Part shown: positions 8,970-17,647 of the stretch, in pieces
How positions within the stretch are numbered: the stretch's first letter is position 1
Layout: every line of letters begins with the position of its first letter
NCBI RefSeq assembly: GCF_902809815.1
Contig: NZ_CADDIL010000002.1
Coordinates: 167,376-210,323 of the forward strand
Origin: Spiroplasma endosymbiont of Danaus chrysippus
Lineage (GTDB): Bacteria; Bacillota_I; Bacilli_A; Mycoplasmatales; VBWQ01
Length of the DNA: 42,948 nucleotides
Direction of reading: 5' to 3'
The notes under the pieces: model-generated
What the model was told of the DNA's origin: nothing
Database searches by the model: none
Seen by the model: only the letters and a program-made list of their open reading frames with translations
Position numbers and translations under genes: made by a program

Positions 8970-9760
8970 TTATCATAATTTAATGGTACTTCGGTCATAT
9001 TATCACTACCATAATATTGACTTGATGTTTCACTATTAATTGTGAATCTATTATCATTAATTAATCTTGTAGTTTCATTATTAAATGGTGTTTCTTGCAT
9101 TTCTTCAATATGATTAGTTGTTTCCATAGGTAATAAATTATGAATAATTTCACTTGCACCAGCAATTATGGTAGGTACTGCATAAGCATTCATAAAATCA
9201 TTATTTATACCCATTGCTACACCACTACTAATCAAACAACCACCAGTAGCCATATTACATATCTTTCTTATTGCTTCAAATTTATTAGGTATTAACTCAG
9301 TAATTCCAGCAACCAAATTGGCAATACCATATGAATTTAAAGATATATATGTATCTCAATCCATTAAATGATTATCAATAGTATCATGATTACTAAATAA
9401 TAAATCTGGTGGAAATGGGTCAACAGTAGTAGTTGTTATTGGATTTTCTGTTGGATTAGGATTAATATCTGCATTAGTAAATTTACTATAATTAACTAAA
9501 CCAATTGTTCCTAATCCTAATAATATTTTTTTACTACTATTAATTAATTTAGTTTTTGAACTTGGCATTTGATTTAAATTTCAAATATCAATTCCTAATT
9601 TTTTACTAAATAATAAAGCATTAATACTTCCTAAAATAGGATTTCCTATTAATTGACCATAATAAGCACTGGTACCAATCATGGCAGATAATGGTGCTAT
9701 TCCAGTTCTTATTAATTTTAATAAAGTATAATTTGATTGTGAGTTTTCTGTATTTGGCAT
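8970..9760 (-). pseudogene. phage or element protein, N-terminal part, interrupted by IS256
   Basis: From ATG 9760 (AAAGGAGA upstream) about 264 codons are open before the IS256 end; the frame then runs 11 codons into the IS. Residues about 13-60 are hydrophobic/Gly-rich (two possible helices), residues about 100-120 are Thr/Pro-rich, and a further hydrophobic Gly/Ala-rich segment lies near 165-215. This pattern fits a membrane-active or virion structural protein. It may once have continued as a longer gene; no matching remainder was found in the window. Family unknown. Confidence 0.5.
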
Positions 9761-9763
9761 TTT

Positions 9764-10021
9764 CTATTCTCCTTTTATAAATTTAAATTTCATATTTCCA
9801 ATAGTATCTCTATTATTACCGACAATAATTAAATATCCAGTTTGATTATTTTCTAATATTCATGAATAATAAATATCTTGTGGATATAATTTTGGATATA
9901 AATTTAATGCTAATAAATAACATAAAGCATCTTCTTTATTTTTTAATAAACTTACTGTTTTACATATTATTTCTTTAGGACTTTTTTCATTATAAAATCA
10001 TTCAGTTTTAATGTTTCTCAT
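9764..10021 (-). CDS. hypothetical protein, RecT operon
   Basis: 85 aa; ATG 10021 with AAAGGATG upstream. Mostly polar alpha/beta with three TGA-Trp codons; the C-terminus (GYLIIVGNNRDTIG) looks like a small beta sheet. Its last codons contain the AAAGGAG of the next gene, so they are coupled. No family recognised. Confidence 0.5.
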
Positions 10022-10049
10022 TATTTCACATCCTTTTATGAACTCATCA

Positions 10050-10111
10050 GCACCGTTTACTACGGTGGACTATAGAATTATAATGTTATCCAAATTTTAA
10101 TAATTCTATAG
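10050..10111. repeat. two adjacent inverted repeats in an operon gap
   Basis: CACCG/CGGTG around a 7-base loop is followed directly by a perfect 13-bp arm pair (ACTATAGAATTAT / ATAATTCTATAGT). They lie in the gene-free stretch 10022-10208. There is no clear T run, so they are less like a terminator and more like a protein site, an origin or an RNA structure. A TTGACA at about 10148 has no good -10. Confidence 0.6.
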
Positions 10112-10208
10112 TTTCGTTCTGTATAAAATAAAATTTAGGACTTACATTGACATATTTAAATAAAAATAGGAGTTAAACAGGTTATATGTCAAATGCCTAT
10201 CATTTTAT

Positions 10209-10322
10209 TTAATCTTTTATTATTGCTATTGCTCCTAAAATAAGAGCAACTAAACAAAATAATAATATGATTGCTACTGGTGTAGTTGCTATCACTATTA
10301 ATAATATTCCTCATCAAGGCAT
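10209..10322 (-). CDS. tiny membrane protein
   Basis: 37 aa, almost wholly hydrophobic (residues 5-34), starting Met-Pro-Trp-Trp with two TGA codons. GAGGAG precedes it inside the upstream gene, and its ATG overlaps that gene's stop (TAATG). Resembles small coat or holin-like proteins of phages in size only; function unknown. Confidence 0.5.
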
Positions 10323-10474
10323 TATTTACTCTCCTCTTTTCATGTCATTTCAAACTGAATTTTAAATTTTCCAAATAAAATAAATGCTAGTAAATTATAA
10401 GGAATAGAGATTAAAGATAATAATAAAAATATTGGTAAAATTAATATTCTTAATAAGATATAAAATAATTTCAT
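10322..10474 (-). CDS. small membrane protein
   Basis: 50 aa with a hydrophobic span (residues 4-34) then a basic/amphipathic tail ending WKEESK; one TGA-Trp. AAAGGTG lies upstream of ATG 10474. Coupled to the next gene by a shared TAATG. Unknown family. Confidence 0.5.
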
Positions 10475-10491
10475 TAATCAAATTCACCTTT

Positions 10492-10608
10492 TTATATAAA
10501 TTCAAGTACTTTATAATAAGCAGTAAGTTTACCGGCTTCTTTTAAAGAATCACATAAACAAATACTAATTTGTTTTTTTATTCAAATAATTAATTTTTCT
10601 TTATTCAT
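10492..10608 (-). CDS. tiny hypothetical protein
   Basis: 38 aa, beginning MNKEKLI as in two small genes of the left-hand module (867 and 988); CLC near residue 18. AAAGGTAAA precedes ATG 10608. The shared start hints that the two element modules are related. No domain recognised. Confidence 0.45.
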
Positions 10609-10625
10609 ATTAAATTTACCTTTCA

Positions 10626-11468
10626 CTAGACCTCAAAATTTTCTATAATTTCTTCTTCTTTTTCTAATTCTTTTAATTTAGATAAAGTAGAATTTATATC
10701 AGTATTATCAATATTATTATTTGAATTAATAATTTTAACTTCATCACCAGTATTATCTTTATATGCAATAGTTTCTTCATCAATTACTACACCTTGGTCT
10801 AATTGAAGTGCTAAATTAATATCATCTTGATTATTTAATACTATAATTGGTGTTTTATTAATTTCACGAATTAATGCTTTAACTACTGTTTTTAAAGCCA
10901 TTTGGTCAAAAGCAGAAGTTCATATATGATTTAATTTTCATTCTTGATTTTTTTTATTATAAGTTTTTCCATATTTATCTTTATGTTGATTAATTTCTTC
11001 AACAGTCATTCCTTTATAAAAATTATTAATTTTACCATTTTTATCTAAAAGTGAAATATAACAATAATAACCAATTGTAGTAATAGTTTTTCTTTCAAAA
11101 ATTAATGCTGGATTAATTTCTCATTTATTATTTTCTTTATTAAATTTATGTGCTGATGTTATTTTTTCTCTTTGAAAATCAACAACTAATCCAGTTCTTT
11201 GTAATAATGTTAATCAACCATCTTCTTGAATTTGAACTTGTAATTCATCACCATAAGGAATTAATGCTAATTCTTTTTTTATAGGATTAATTGAAAGATT
11301 TAATTTATATAAATTAATTAAAGCATTAATTAAACTTTGTGGATTCATAGTTTTTAAATCTTTACTAGAATTTATAATCATTTCATAATAATTTCTAAAT
11401 TTTACATATTCTTCTTTATTACTTTTAATAAAATTAGGAATTTTTAATTCATTTTTATTATTACTCAT
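10626..11468 (-). CDS. recT: RecT-family single-strand annealing recombinase
   Basis: 280 aa from ATG 11468, chosen over an in-frame ATG at 11486 because AAGGAG sits just upstream. RecT coats and anneals single strands produced by a partner exonuclease. Recognisable parts are the N-terminal NPQSLINALINLYKLNLSINP block, the INPIKKELALIPYGDELQVQIQ strand region with DGWLTLLQRTG (TGA-Trp), and SAFDQMALKTVVKALIRE near residue 185, where RecT proteins have a conserved K-x-x-A/L-x-R helix. The last 80 or so residues are acidic and low complexity. The nuclease gene at 12168 is upstream in the same operon, a RecET-like pair. Confidence 0.85.
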
Positions 11469-11607
11469 TATTTTCTTCTCCTTCATCTCAAATTATTTTT
11501 TCAGCATTTAATATTTTTAAAATTTCATCTAATTTTTTATTAATTTTTCCTATATGTTTTAATAAAATTAAAATTGATTTATCCATACCAGAACTTTTTT
11601 TATCCAT
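11461..11607 (-). CDS. small helical hypothetical protein
   Basis: 48 aa; two short Lys/Ile/Leu helices and an acidic tail; Met1 and Met8 are both possible starts (11607, 11586). Overlaps recT by eight bases and supplies its AAGGAG. Could be an accessory of RecT; no family recognised. Confidence 0.45.
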
Positions 11608-11776
11608 TATTTAATAGTTCCTTTCGTTTTTTATTTTTTTCAATTATTAAATCTTTTATATTAATAAAAAATAGAATTAATAATAGAATTATTAAAATAA
11701 TTGAAGCAATTATAATTAATCCAATGAGTACTCAAGTTATAGGTCAAATATCATTAATTTTAGTAATTAAAATCAT
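11600..11776 (-). CDS. small membrane protein
   Basis: 58 aa with one long hydrophobic helix (residues about 11-41), two TGA-Trp codons, and a basic cytoplasmic-type tail. ATG 11776 overlaps the end of the previous gene. Unknown function. Confidence 0.5.
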
Positions 11777-11961
11777 TTTTTAATTCCTTTAAATCTATTA
11801 TCTAAATGTACTTCAATATTTTTACTAGGATTAACTATTAAATGACTATTAATCTCAATTCAATTATTTAGATTACTATCTAGTTTATTAGGTAATTTAT
11901 CAAATTCAATTGAATTACAAGAATAAATATTTTTTTCTTTAATTGATTTTTCATTAATCAT
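11767..11961 (-). CDS. small hypothetical protein
   Basis: 64 aa, polar, two TGA-Trp. AAGAAGAAAT upstream is only a weak ribosome site; an alternative ATG lies at 11954. Overlaps its neighbours at both ends, the operon habit here. No domain recognised. Confidence 0.45.
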
Positions 11962-12178
11962 TTTTATTTCTTCTTAATCATTCTTTAATATTATTTTTTA
12001 AAATATTTAGTTCTTTAATTTGACCTCTTAAAACATCTAATTCTCATAAATTTAATTGATTTAAATTAATTTCTTCAATTTGATATTCTAAAAATTCAAT
12101 TCTAGAATTAAGATTTTTAACTAATAATTCATTAAAATTACATTTTTTATTTTTACAATATTCCAATTTATATTCCAT
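11954..12178 (-). CDS. small coiled-coil protein
   Basis: 74 aa; Cys-x4-Cys near the start, then heptad-like Leu/Ile/Asn segments from residue 20 to 66, two TGA-Trp. The AAAGGAG lies within the end of the exonuclease gene, so it is coupled to it. Unknown family. Confidence 0.5.
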
Positions 12179-12821
12179 TTTTATTTTCTCCTTTAAAATA
12201 TTTTGTTTTTGCTTCTAATCATTCATCTATTAATTTCTTTGTTATTTTAATTTCTATTTCTTTTTGATTTTTTTTATTAGTTAAATAAACATAAGTTTTA
12301 TTAGTTGGACTTATACCATTAGCAAGTAACATACAATAATAAGCAGTTAATTGTAATTGAATTCTTTTGAATTTATCATTATCAATACAAGCATAAGTTT
12401 TATAATCTACTAAATAATATTTATTTTCATTTTTATCTAAATAAACTAAATCTGGTGTTCCAGCAATTACATTATCAGTAATAGGTTTTTCAATAATAAA
12501 TTCATAATTATTTTTATCTTTAAATTTTTCTTTTAAAAACATAAGTGATTTTTTACAATAAGAATAATTTATAGTATTAGTTAATGGTTTTAATTTTTTT
12601 AATAAATTATTAATAATATTTTCTTGATTAATATTTTGTAAATATAATTCATTAAGTTTATGAACTCATTTACCACGATTTGAAGCATTTTTTAATACTT
12701 CTGGTGCTATATGACTATAATCAAAACTTAAATAATTATCAATAATTCTAGAAACAGATATTAATTCTTTATCTTCTAAAAAATATTGATGAGTTTCTTT
12801 TTTAAAAATTAATTTACTCAT
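12168..12821 (-). CDS. PD-(D/E)XK exonuclease (RecB/Cas4-like)
   Basis: 217 aa. The catalytic core is visible: His near HKLNELYL, then GTPDLVYLDKN (Asp) and YYLVDYKTY (the D-x-K of the PD-(D/E)XK fold), followed by QLQLTAYYCML, the QxxxY element typical of RecB-family nucleases. Such enzymes resect double-stranded ends to make substrate for the annealing protein; recT lies five genes downstream. ATG 12821 overlaps the previous gene's stop. No Cys cluster for an iron-sulphur site was noted. Confidence 0.8.
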
Positions 12822-13149
12822 ATTTTTTTCTACCTATTAATATTCAAAAACATTTATTACATAATCTATTACCAATTGAAGATTGTTTTCTACATCTATC
12901 ACAAGAACCAACCATTCTATATTCTCTATATTCCATAATTATTAATCCTTTCATTAATGTTTTTTCTTCTGTACAATGCATATCAATTTCTAATACTAAT
13001 ATTTCATAATGTATAATATATGCATCTTCTAATAAATGATATTTATAATTTTTATGAAAATTAGTAGCCTCTACAAAAGTGCAAAAGGCTTTATATTTTG
13101 TTTCAAATGTATAATTAACTTTATATTTTATTAAATAAACGTATGCCAT
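12814..13149 (-). CDS. hypothetical protein with C-terminal zinc knuckle
   Basis: 111 aa from ATG 13149 (AAAGGAGA upstream). The N-terminal 70 residues are a beta-rich domain; residues about 83-101 carry CxxC...CxxC (CDRC and CNKC), a likely zinc ribbon. A separate start at the internal Met near residue 72 is possible, since AAAGGATT precedes it. It is the first gene of the RecT operon, with its promoter in 13150-13230. Confidence 0.5.
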
Positions 13150-13245
13150 ATTTATTTTTCTCCTTTATTTTATTTATTGTGTTATGATATTGTTAATGAG
13201 GTATGTATTTATATATAAAACCCCCTATTTTTTTTAAATAATACA

Positions 13246-13322
13246 AATGTAATTATTAATTAGATTAATGAGTTCTTTACTGAGCCATAATAAGGCTATT
13301 CAAATTAATCTATAATTACATT
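13246..13322. repeat. long imperfect inverted repeat (hairpin) in an intergenic region
   Basis: AATGTAATTAT (13246-13256) pairs with ATAATTACATT (13312-13322). After a 5-base bulge AGATTAAT pairs with ATTAATCT, and an inner AGCC/GGCT hairpin caps it. The gene-free stretch 13150-13501 also holds ACTG...TAGAAGT / ACTTCTA...CAGT arms (about 13375-13430) and a minus-strand terminator. On the plus strand TTGTTA-17-ATATAA (about 13192-13220) could start a transcript across it. RNA or DNA site: undecided. Confidence 0.5.
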
Positions 13323-13450
13323 AAGCGATACAGTGTAACATTTTAACTTACTTAACATTAAATGCTCTTTTATACTGATATAGAAGTATTTACATTTCGT
13401 ACTCACTATTAGACTTCTACGACAGTTTTATGAAGTTTTAATCTTTTAAC

Positions 13451-13480
13451 AAAAAAAGAACGATAGTTATATCGTTCTTT
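13451..13480 (-). terminator. terminator of the metallopeptidase gene
   Basis: AAAGAACGAT / ATCGTTCTTT with a 6-base loop. On the minus strand it is followed by TTTTTTT, just after the stop at 13502; on the plus strand the T run is weaker. Confidence 0.8.
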
Positions 13481-13501
13481 GTTATTTTATGAAACTAGGA
13501 G

Positions 13502-14356
13502 TTAAAGTGATGCGCCCTTTTCTGTGAGTGTTTGTATTTGTTCACTGGTCAGTCAAGTAATTTGTTTTGATGTAATTGCTTTAATTTGGCTTTCTGTAAA
13601 TGTTTCTATTTGTTCTTTAATGAATGTTTGTATTTGTGTTGTTGTAAACATTTTAATTTCTTCTTTTTTAAATAGTGGAATAGGTATTTCTTTATGCTTT
13701 AAAATATAATCAGCGTGTTCTTTATTAACGTAGTTTATTAGACAACATGTTTTAAGAATTTTTTCAAATTCTAGTTTATTATTTATTATTTTTCTTGTTT
13801 CATTTAATTGTTTACCTATAAAATTTAAAGGTTCTTCATTGTGGGGTTTTAATTTTCTTGATTCAAACTCTTCTTGATAAATATTGTGATAGTGTTGTAA
13901 GTCACTTGAATCCATAATTCTTGCTTGTCCGATAATATATTTTAAAGGGTTACTATCAAAAAACATAGATTCAGCAGCAAATCCAGCTAAATCAATTCGT
14001 AATAAGGTATATAAGTCATTATCACTTATATTTTTAATTTGATTTAAAGGTATAAGTTCATCAGATATTGTTCTTCCGAGGTATTGGGAATCTGAAGTGA
14101 TAAATTCTAACTTTTGAAATTTATTTTTAAATTTAGAATCTAAAATAATTGTTGTATGTCCTGCTTCATGAATACAAGTAATATCTTGATCATTAGATTG
14201 TGTACAATCTCTAATAGATATATTTTTTGTTTTTCAATCTTTAATATTTTCTTTATTATAAATTGCTTTAGCATTAGTATTTTGTAATTGATTATTAAAA
14301 AGTGGTGTGATTAATAATCATAATTTAAATCAATAATTTGGATTAAAATATTTCAT
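13502..14356 (-). CDS. stand-alone M41 (FtsH-like) metallopeptidase with octapeptide repeats
   Basis: 284 aa from ATG 14356, AAAAGGAG upstream. Residues 62-70 (IHEAGHTTI) form an HExxH zinc site. DLAGFAAES (122-130) matches the FtsH [AS]GRAAE helix, and Asp152 in DSSDLQHYHNI sits where FtsH has its third zinc ligand (GASNDL). So this is a peptidase domain of the M41 type without the AAA+ ATPase. The N-terminus has one short hydrophobic segment (8-20), perhaps a signal or anchor. Residues about 238-277 are five 8-residue repeats of the form T-x-x-Q-I-x-x-[LFI]. It could cleave host or element proteins. Its leader is shared with the gene at 37162. Confidence 0.7.
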
Positions 14357-14380
14357 ATTTTTGTACTCCTTTTTAAATGT

Positions 14381-14450
14381 AAAAAAACTCATTTACTTTT
14401 AAAATAAAAGCAATGAGTTAAAACTTATAATTTAGTTTCTAATTATTTTT
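14381..14450 (-). promoter_or_regulatory. leader with terminator-like hairpin (copy 1)
   Basis: On the minus strand AACTCATT (14419-14412) pairs with AATGAGTT (14393-14386), followed by TTTTTT, 25-60 bases before the peptidase ATG. The same hairpin, loop style and flanking AACTAAAT...TTTTAA recur at 37281-37340 upstream of another gene. It could terminate transcription from upstream or act as an attenuator. Confidence 0.55.
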
Positions 14451-14517
14451 ATAACAAATTTTATAATTTTTACATACAATATGATTTATTTTTGATTTAT
14501 CACTTTAATGATTTATA

Positions 14518-15255
14518 TTAATTTAAAAAATTAAATATGATTGTAAATAAAAGTGCTAAAATTAAAATAAATATTGAAATAAATCATGATCAATTTCTTT
14601 TTCATCAATTAGAATTTTTATATTCATAACCTTTAGTAGTAATTTTAGTTTCAGTTTCAACATATTTTATTTTAATTTCATGATTTCCTTTAAATAATAG
14701 TTCTTTTATTAAAGAGTCTGATTGATTTCTAAAAGTAAAACGTAATTTTTCATTTAACGAAACTTCTTTATTTAAAGTGTCTTTATCTGTTCATCAATAT
14801 CCAACATCGCTAAATTCTTCTCAATCTTTTTCAAAGGAAGAAATATTGAAATTATTTTTTTCTATTTTTGAAGTTCAAACTCTTACAACATAAATATTAT
14901 TTTTTGATATTAAATTATTTTTTAAAAGAAATAAGTTTTGATTAATTTTATTAATAAACTCATTAGTTTTTAAATTATATTCAGTGCTAATATTTATATA
15001 TTTTTTACTTAAAATATAATCTTAAGCAAAATTATTCATTCCTTTTATTCAATCATCATATAATTTTTGTATATTAACTTCTATTTTAAAAATAATAGTA
15101 TTATTTTCATTATGTATTTGATAATCTGAATAATTTTCTGGTTTTAAAAAATGTAAAGGACTATCAAAATAAACACTATTTGTTGAAATAGTTTCTTTTA
15201 AAAACTTAAATTTTAATAATTCTAAATTATTTTTTTCAATATTATTTAATCTTTT
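14518..15255 (-). pseudogene. C-terminally anchored membrane protein, broken by a TAA
   Basis: One frame is open from 15255 to the stop at 14518 except for an ochre codon at 15022-15024. No start codon with a ribosome site is seen, and another in-frame stop (15256-15258) lies just upstream, so the N-terminus is lost. The product would be about 240 aa: a polar beta-rich domain containing VGYWWTDKD and a C-terminal hydrophobic helix after a WWKRNWSW segment. It could be a surface or stress-type protein relic; family unknown. Confidence 0.5.
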
Positions 15256-15291
15256 TTAATCCAATTTTTCTTTAACATTTAATTTTCCAAT

Positions 15292-16146
15292 TTAATTATA
15301 TTTATTATTTAATTGATAGCAAATCATTAAATTTTCTAATAACATGGAAATAGTCATTGGTCCAACACCACCAGGCACAGGAGTAATTGCTGAAGCGGTA
15401 TTTTTCATTATTTCAAAATTAATATCACCAACAACTTTTTTTTCTTTACCTTGATAATTAATTGCTACATCAATAATAACAACATCACGTTTAACTTGAC
15501 TACTATTAATAATATTATAGAAACCAGTAGCACTACAAATGATATCAGCTTCTTTAGTATAAAGAGTTAAGTCTTTAGTTAATTTATGAACAATGCTAAC
15601 AGTTGCTCCCATATTAGTTAATGATAAAGCCAATGGTTTACCAACAATATTACTATCGTTAATGATAGTAATATTTTGTTTAGAAATGGGAATTTGATAG
15701 TGATTTAGTAATTTTAAAATACCTTTTACTGTACAAGGCAACATTGCTTTTTTATCACCTTGTAATAATCTTCCGGCATTAATATTTGTTAAACCATCAA
15801 CATCTTTATTAATAGTAATGCTATTAATAATTGCTAATGTATCTAAATGTTTTGGTAGTGGTAATTGTACTAAAATTCCATCAATATTATTATCACTATT
15901 TAATTGTTCAATTTTATTAATTATTTCTTTTTGTGTTACTGTTGTTGTTAGTGAAAATACTTGTCCATCAATACCACATTCTTGACATGCTTTAATTTTA
16001 GTTCGTACGTACATTTGTGATGCTAAATCTTCACCAATAATTATTACTGCTAGTTTAGGTTTACGATTAGTAATAGTTGTTACTTGTGCTTTAATTTTTG
16101 CTTTAATTTGCTGGGCAATTATTTTACCATCTAAAATTTTTATCAT
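15292..16146 (-). CDS. folD: methylenetetrahydrofolate dehydrogenase/cyclohydrolase FolD
   Basis: 284 aa, full length for the family. FolD interconverts 5,10-methylene-, methenyl- and 10-formyl-THF, feeding purine and fMet synthesis. The substrate-site motif with catalytic Lys (SQMYVRTKIKACQECGI, around residues 42-58), QLPLPKH, the dinucleotide-fold segment SNIVGKPLAL, and the signature PGGVGPMTISML near residue 258 are all present. ATG 16146 follows a GGTGAA. It lies downstream of the ktrB fragment in the same direction. Confidence 0.95.
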   Translation of the reverse strand: MIKILDGKIIAQQIKAKIKAQVTTITNRKPKLAVIIIGEDLASQMYVRTKIKACQECGIDGQVFSLTTTVTQKEIINKIEQLNSDNNIDGILVQLPLPKHLDTLAIINSITINKDVDGLTNINAGRLLQGDKKAMLPCTVKGILKLLNHYQIPISKQNITIINDSNIVGKPLALSLTNMGATVSIVHKLTKDLTLYTKEADIICSATGFYNIINSSQVKRDVVIIDVAINYQGKEKKVVGDINFEIMKNTASAITPVPGGVGPMTISMLLENLMICYQLNNKYN

Positions 16147-16167
16147 ATGTGTTCACCGTTTCTTAAT

Positions 16168-16452
16168 TTATCCAATTAATACGTTTTCTTCAACTCTACT
16201 TATCGTTGGTTTTGATTTACGATCACTTCAAGCAAGAACAGTAGTTGATACTCCTAATTGTCCCACAAACATGACAAAAATTAAACTAAGTTGACTAAAA
16301 ATAGCTAATTTCGAATTATCAAATAATGAAAGTCCCGTTGTTCCAAAAGCACTTGAAACATCAAAAATTACTTTTGCAAAGGTCATATCAGAATTATCTT
16401 TTATAAAAACATTTTCAATTGTGATAATCATTACTGATACAAAAACGGTGGT
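16168..16452 (-). pseudogene. ktrB: KtrB/TrkH potassium transporter, C-terminal fragment
   Basis: About 94 codons. FDVSSAFGTTGLS matches the fourth selectivity-filter loop of KtrB/TrkH, followed by a hydrophobic span with LIFVMFVGQLG and the EENVLIG end. The fragment starts at TTTVFVSVMI, which fits the GG[IV]KTTT motif that precedes the last repeat in this family, so IS3 copy 2 cut the gene there. The first three-quarters are absent from the window. This locus cannot make a working potassium channel subunit unless the rest lies elsewhere. Confidence 0.75.
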
Positions 16453-17598
16453 GGTGGTTAGCCCTAAATACTGGACCACTTTTGGATAGACAGTTTTAAA
16501 TTTTTATTTGTGAAATTGGTGGTTTTAGAAATTTAGAATGTATTCTTTCGTAATTATAAAACATAATATATTGGTTTACATCATTTATAGCTTCATTGAG
16601 AGAAAAATATTGATTTGAACCTTTAGGTAGTCATTCTTGAGATAAATGAGAAAATCAGTTTTCAGATATTACATTGCCACCAATATCATAAGGTTGTTTT
16701 TTGCTTAAAATTATTTGCTTATCAGCAGCTCAATTTGTGATGTCTTGACAATAAAATTCGTTGGCGTTATCTGAGTGTAAAATAACGTTTTTTACTTGGT
16801 TTCAAGAGAATTGTTGATTTATTTTTTCAAGTGCAGGAAGGATTAAATCTTGATAGGATTTGTTTGAACATGTATTATAGCTTACAATATTATTTGAATA
16901 AAAATCAATAATTACAAAAAGATATAATCAACCTTCTTTAGTATTTATTTGTTTAGTGTCCATTGATCAAATTTGATTTGAAGAGGTTGTACTTTTATAA
17001 TCTTTGTTTACTTTATCCATTGTAGGTATTCACTTATTTGGATTTTTTTTGTTTTTAGGATAGTTATTTTTAGTTTGTTTTAATCCTTGAAGATTGTGAT
17101 CTTTCATAATTTTTCGCATTTGTTTTGTTGATAATTCTAGATTTAAAATAATATGTTTGTATTGTTTTAATCATTCTTTAAATGCTGAAAAAATTCGTAA
17201 ATAGCCATAAATTTGTCCTTTTCTTGTAAAATGAAATTCAAGTAAAAGTTGGCATAATTCTTGATATTTATGTGTACAATTACTAATTTGATTTTTTTCT
17301 TTTTTAATAGGGTTTTGTTTGTTTTTTACAAAATAATATGTTGATCGGTTTAGTTGAAGATGTTGGCAAAGATATCTAATTGAATATTGGTTTTTGCTAT
17401 CATCAATAATTTGAATTTTTTGTTTGATATTTAACTTGTTAATTACTAATGCTATTTGTTTAATTTTATCCATTATTAAAAATCCTTTCATGTCAAAATT
17501 AGTGTTAATTGTATAACACAATTGTTTTTCGAATACATTCAAGTTTTTTTTAAATTAATGGTCTAGTAAAAAGGGCTAAGTAGCAAGTAGCAAGTAGC
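16453..17598 (-). mobile_element. IS3-family element, copy 2
   Basis: Core 16458-17579 (1122 bp), same ends as copy 1, with GGTGG on the left and three AAGTAGC heptamers on the right. The left flank is ktrB; the right flank begins with a scrap of the same IS and then the end of gatB. No target duplication seen. Confidence 0.9.
16496..17473 (-). CDS. IS3-family transposase, copy 2
   Basis: 325 aa, apparently the same protein as copy 1, with intact HTH_21 region and DDE residues. ATG 17473 with AAAGGA upstream. Confidence 0.9.
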
Positions 17599-17619
17599 TG
17601 TCAAGACATCACAAATTGA
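17599..17619 (+). repeat. 21-bp IS3 scrap in inverted orientation
   Basis: TGTCAAGACATCACAAATTG plus A is an exact reverse complement of an internal part of the IS3 element (about 16731-16751 in copy 2). It sits directly at the outer edge of copy 2, between the heptamers and the gatB terminator, and is a relic of another IS copy or of a rearrangement. Confidence 0.7.
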
Positions 17620-17647
17620 TTGAAACTAATTATAGTTTTCAATCAAT
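17615..17647 (-). terminator. gatB terminator hairpin, T run altered
   Basis: ATTGATTGAAA / TTTCAATCAAT, 11 bp perfect, with the gatB stop codon at the loop. On the minus strand it is followed by TTGTGATG from the IS scrap, not a T run, so termination may be weakened. Confidence 0.6.

Noticed and set aside
13280-13310. A tracrRNA-like AATAAGGCTA motif in the structured intergenic block.
   Set aside because: No cas gene, CRISPR array or matching repeat is in the window, and the bases are explained by an AGCC/GGCT hairpin.
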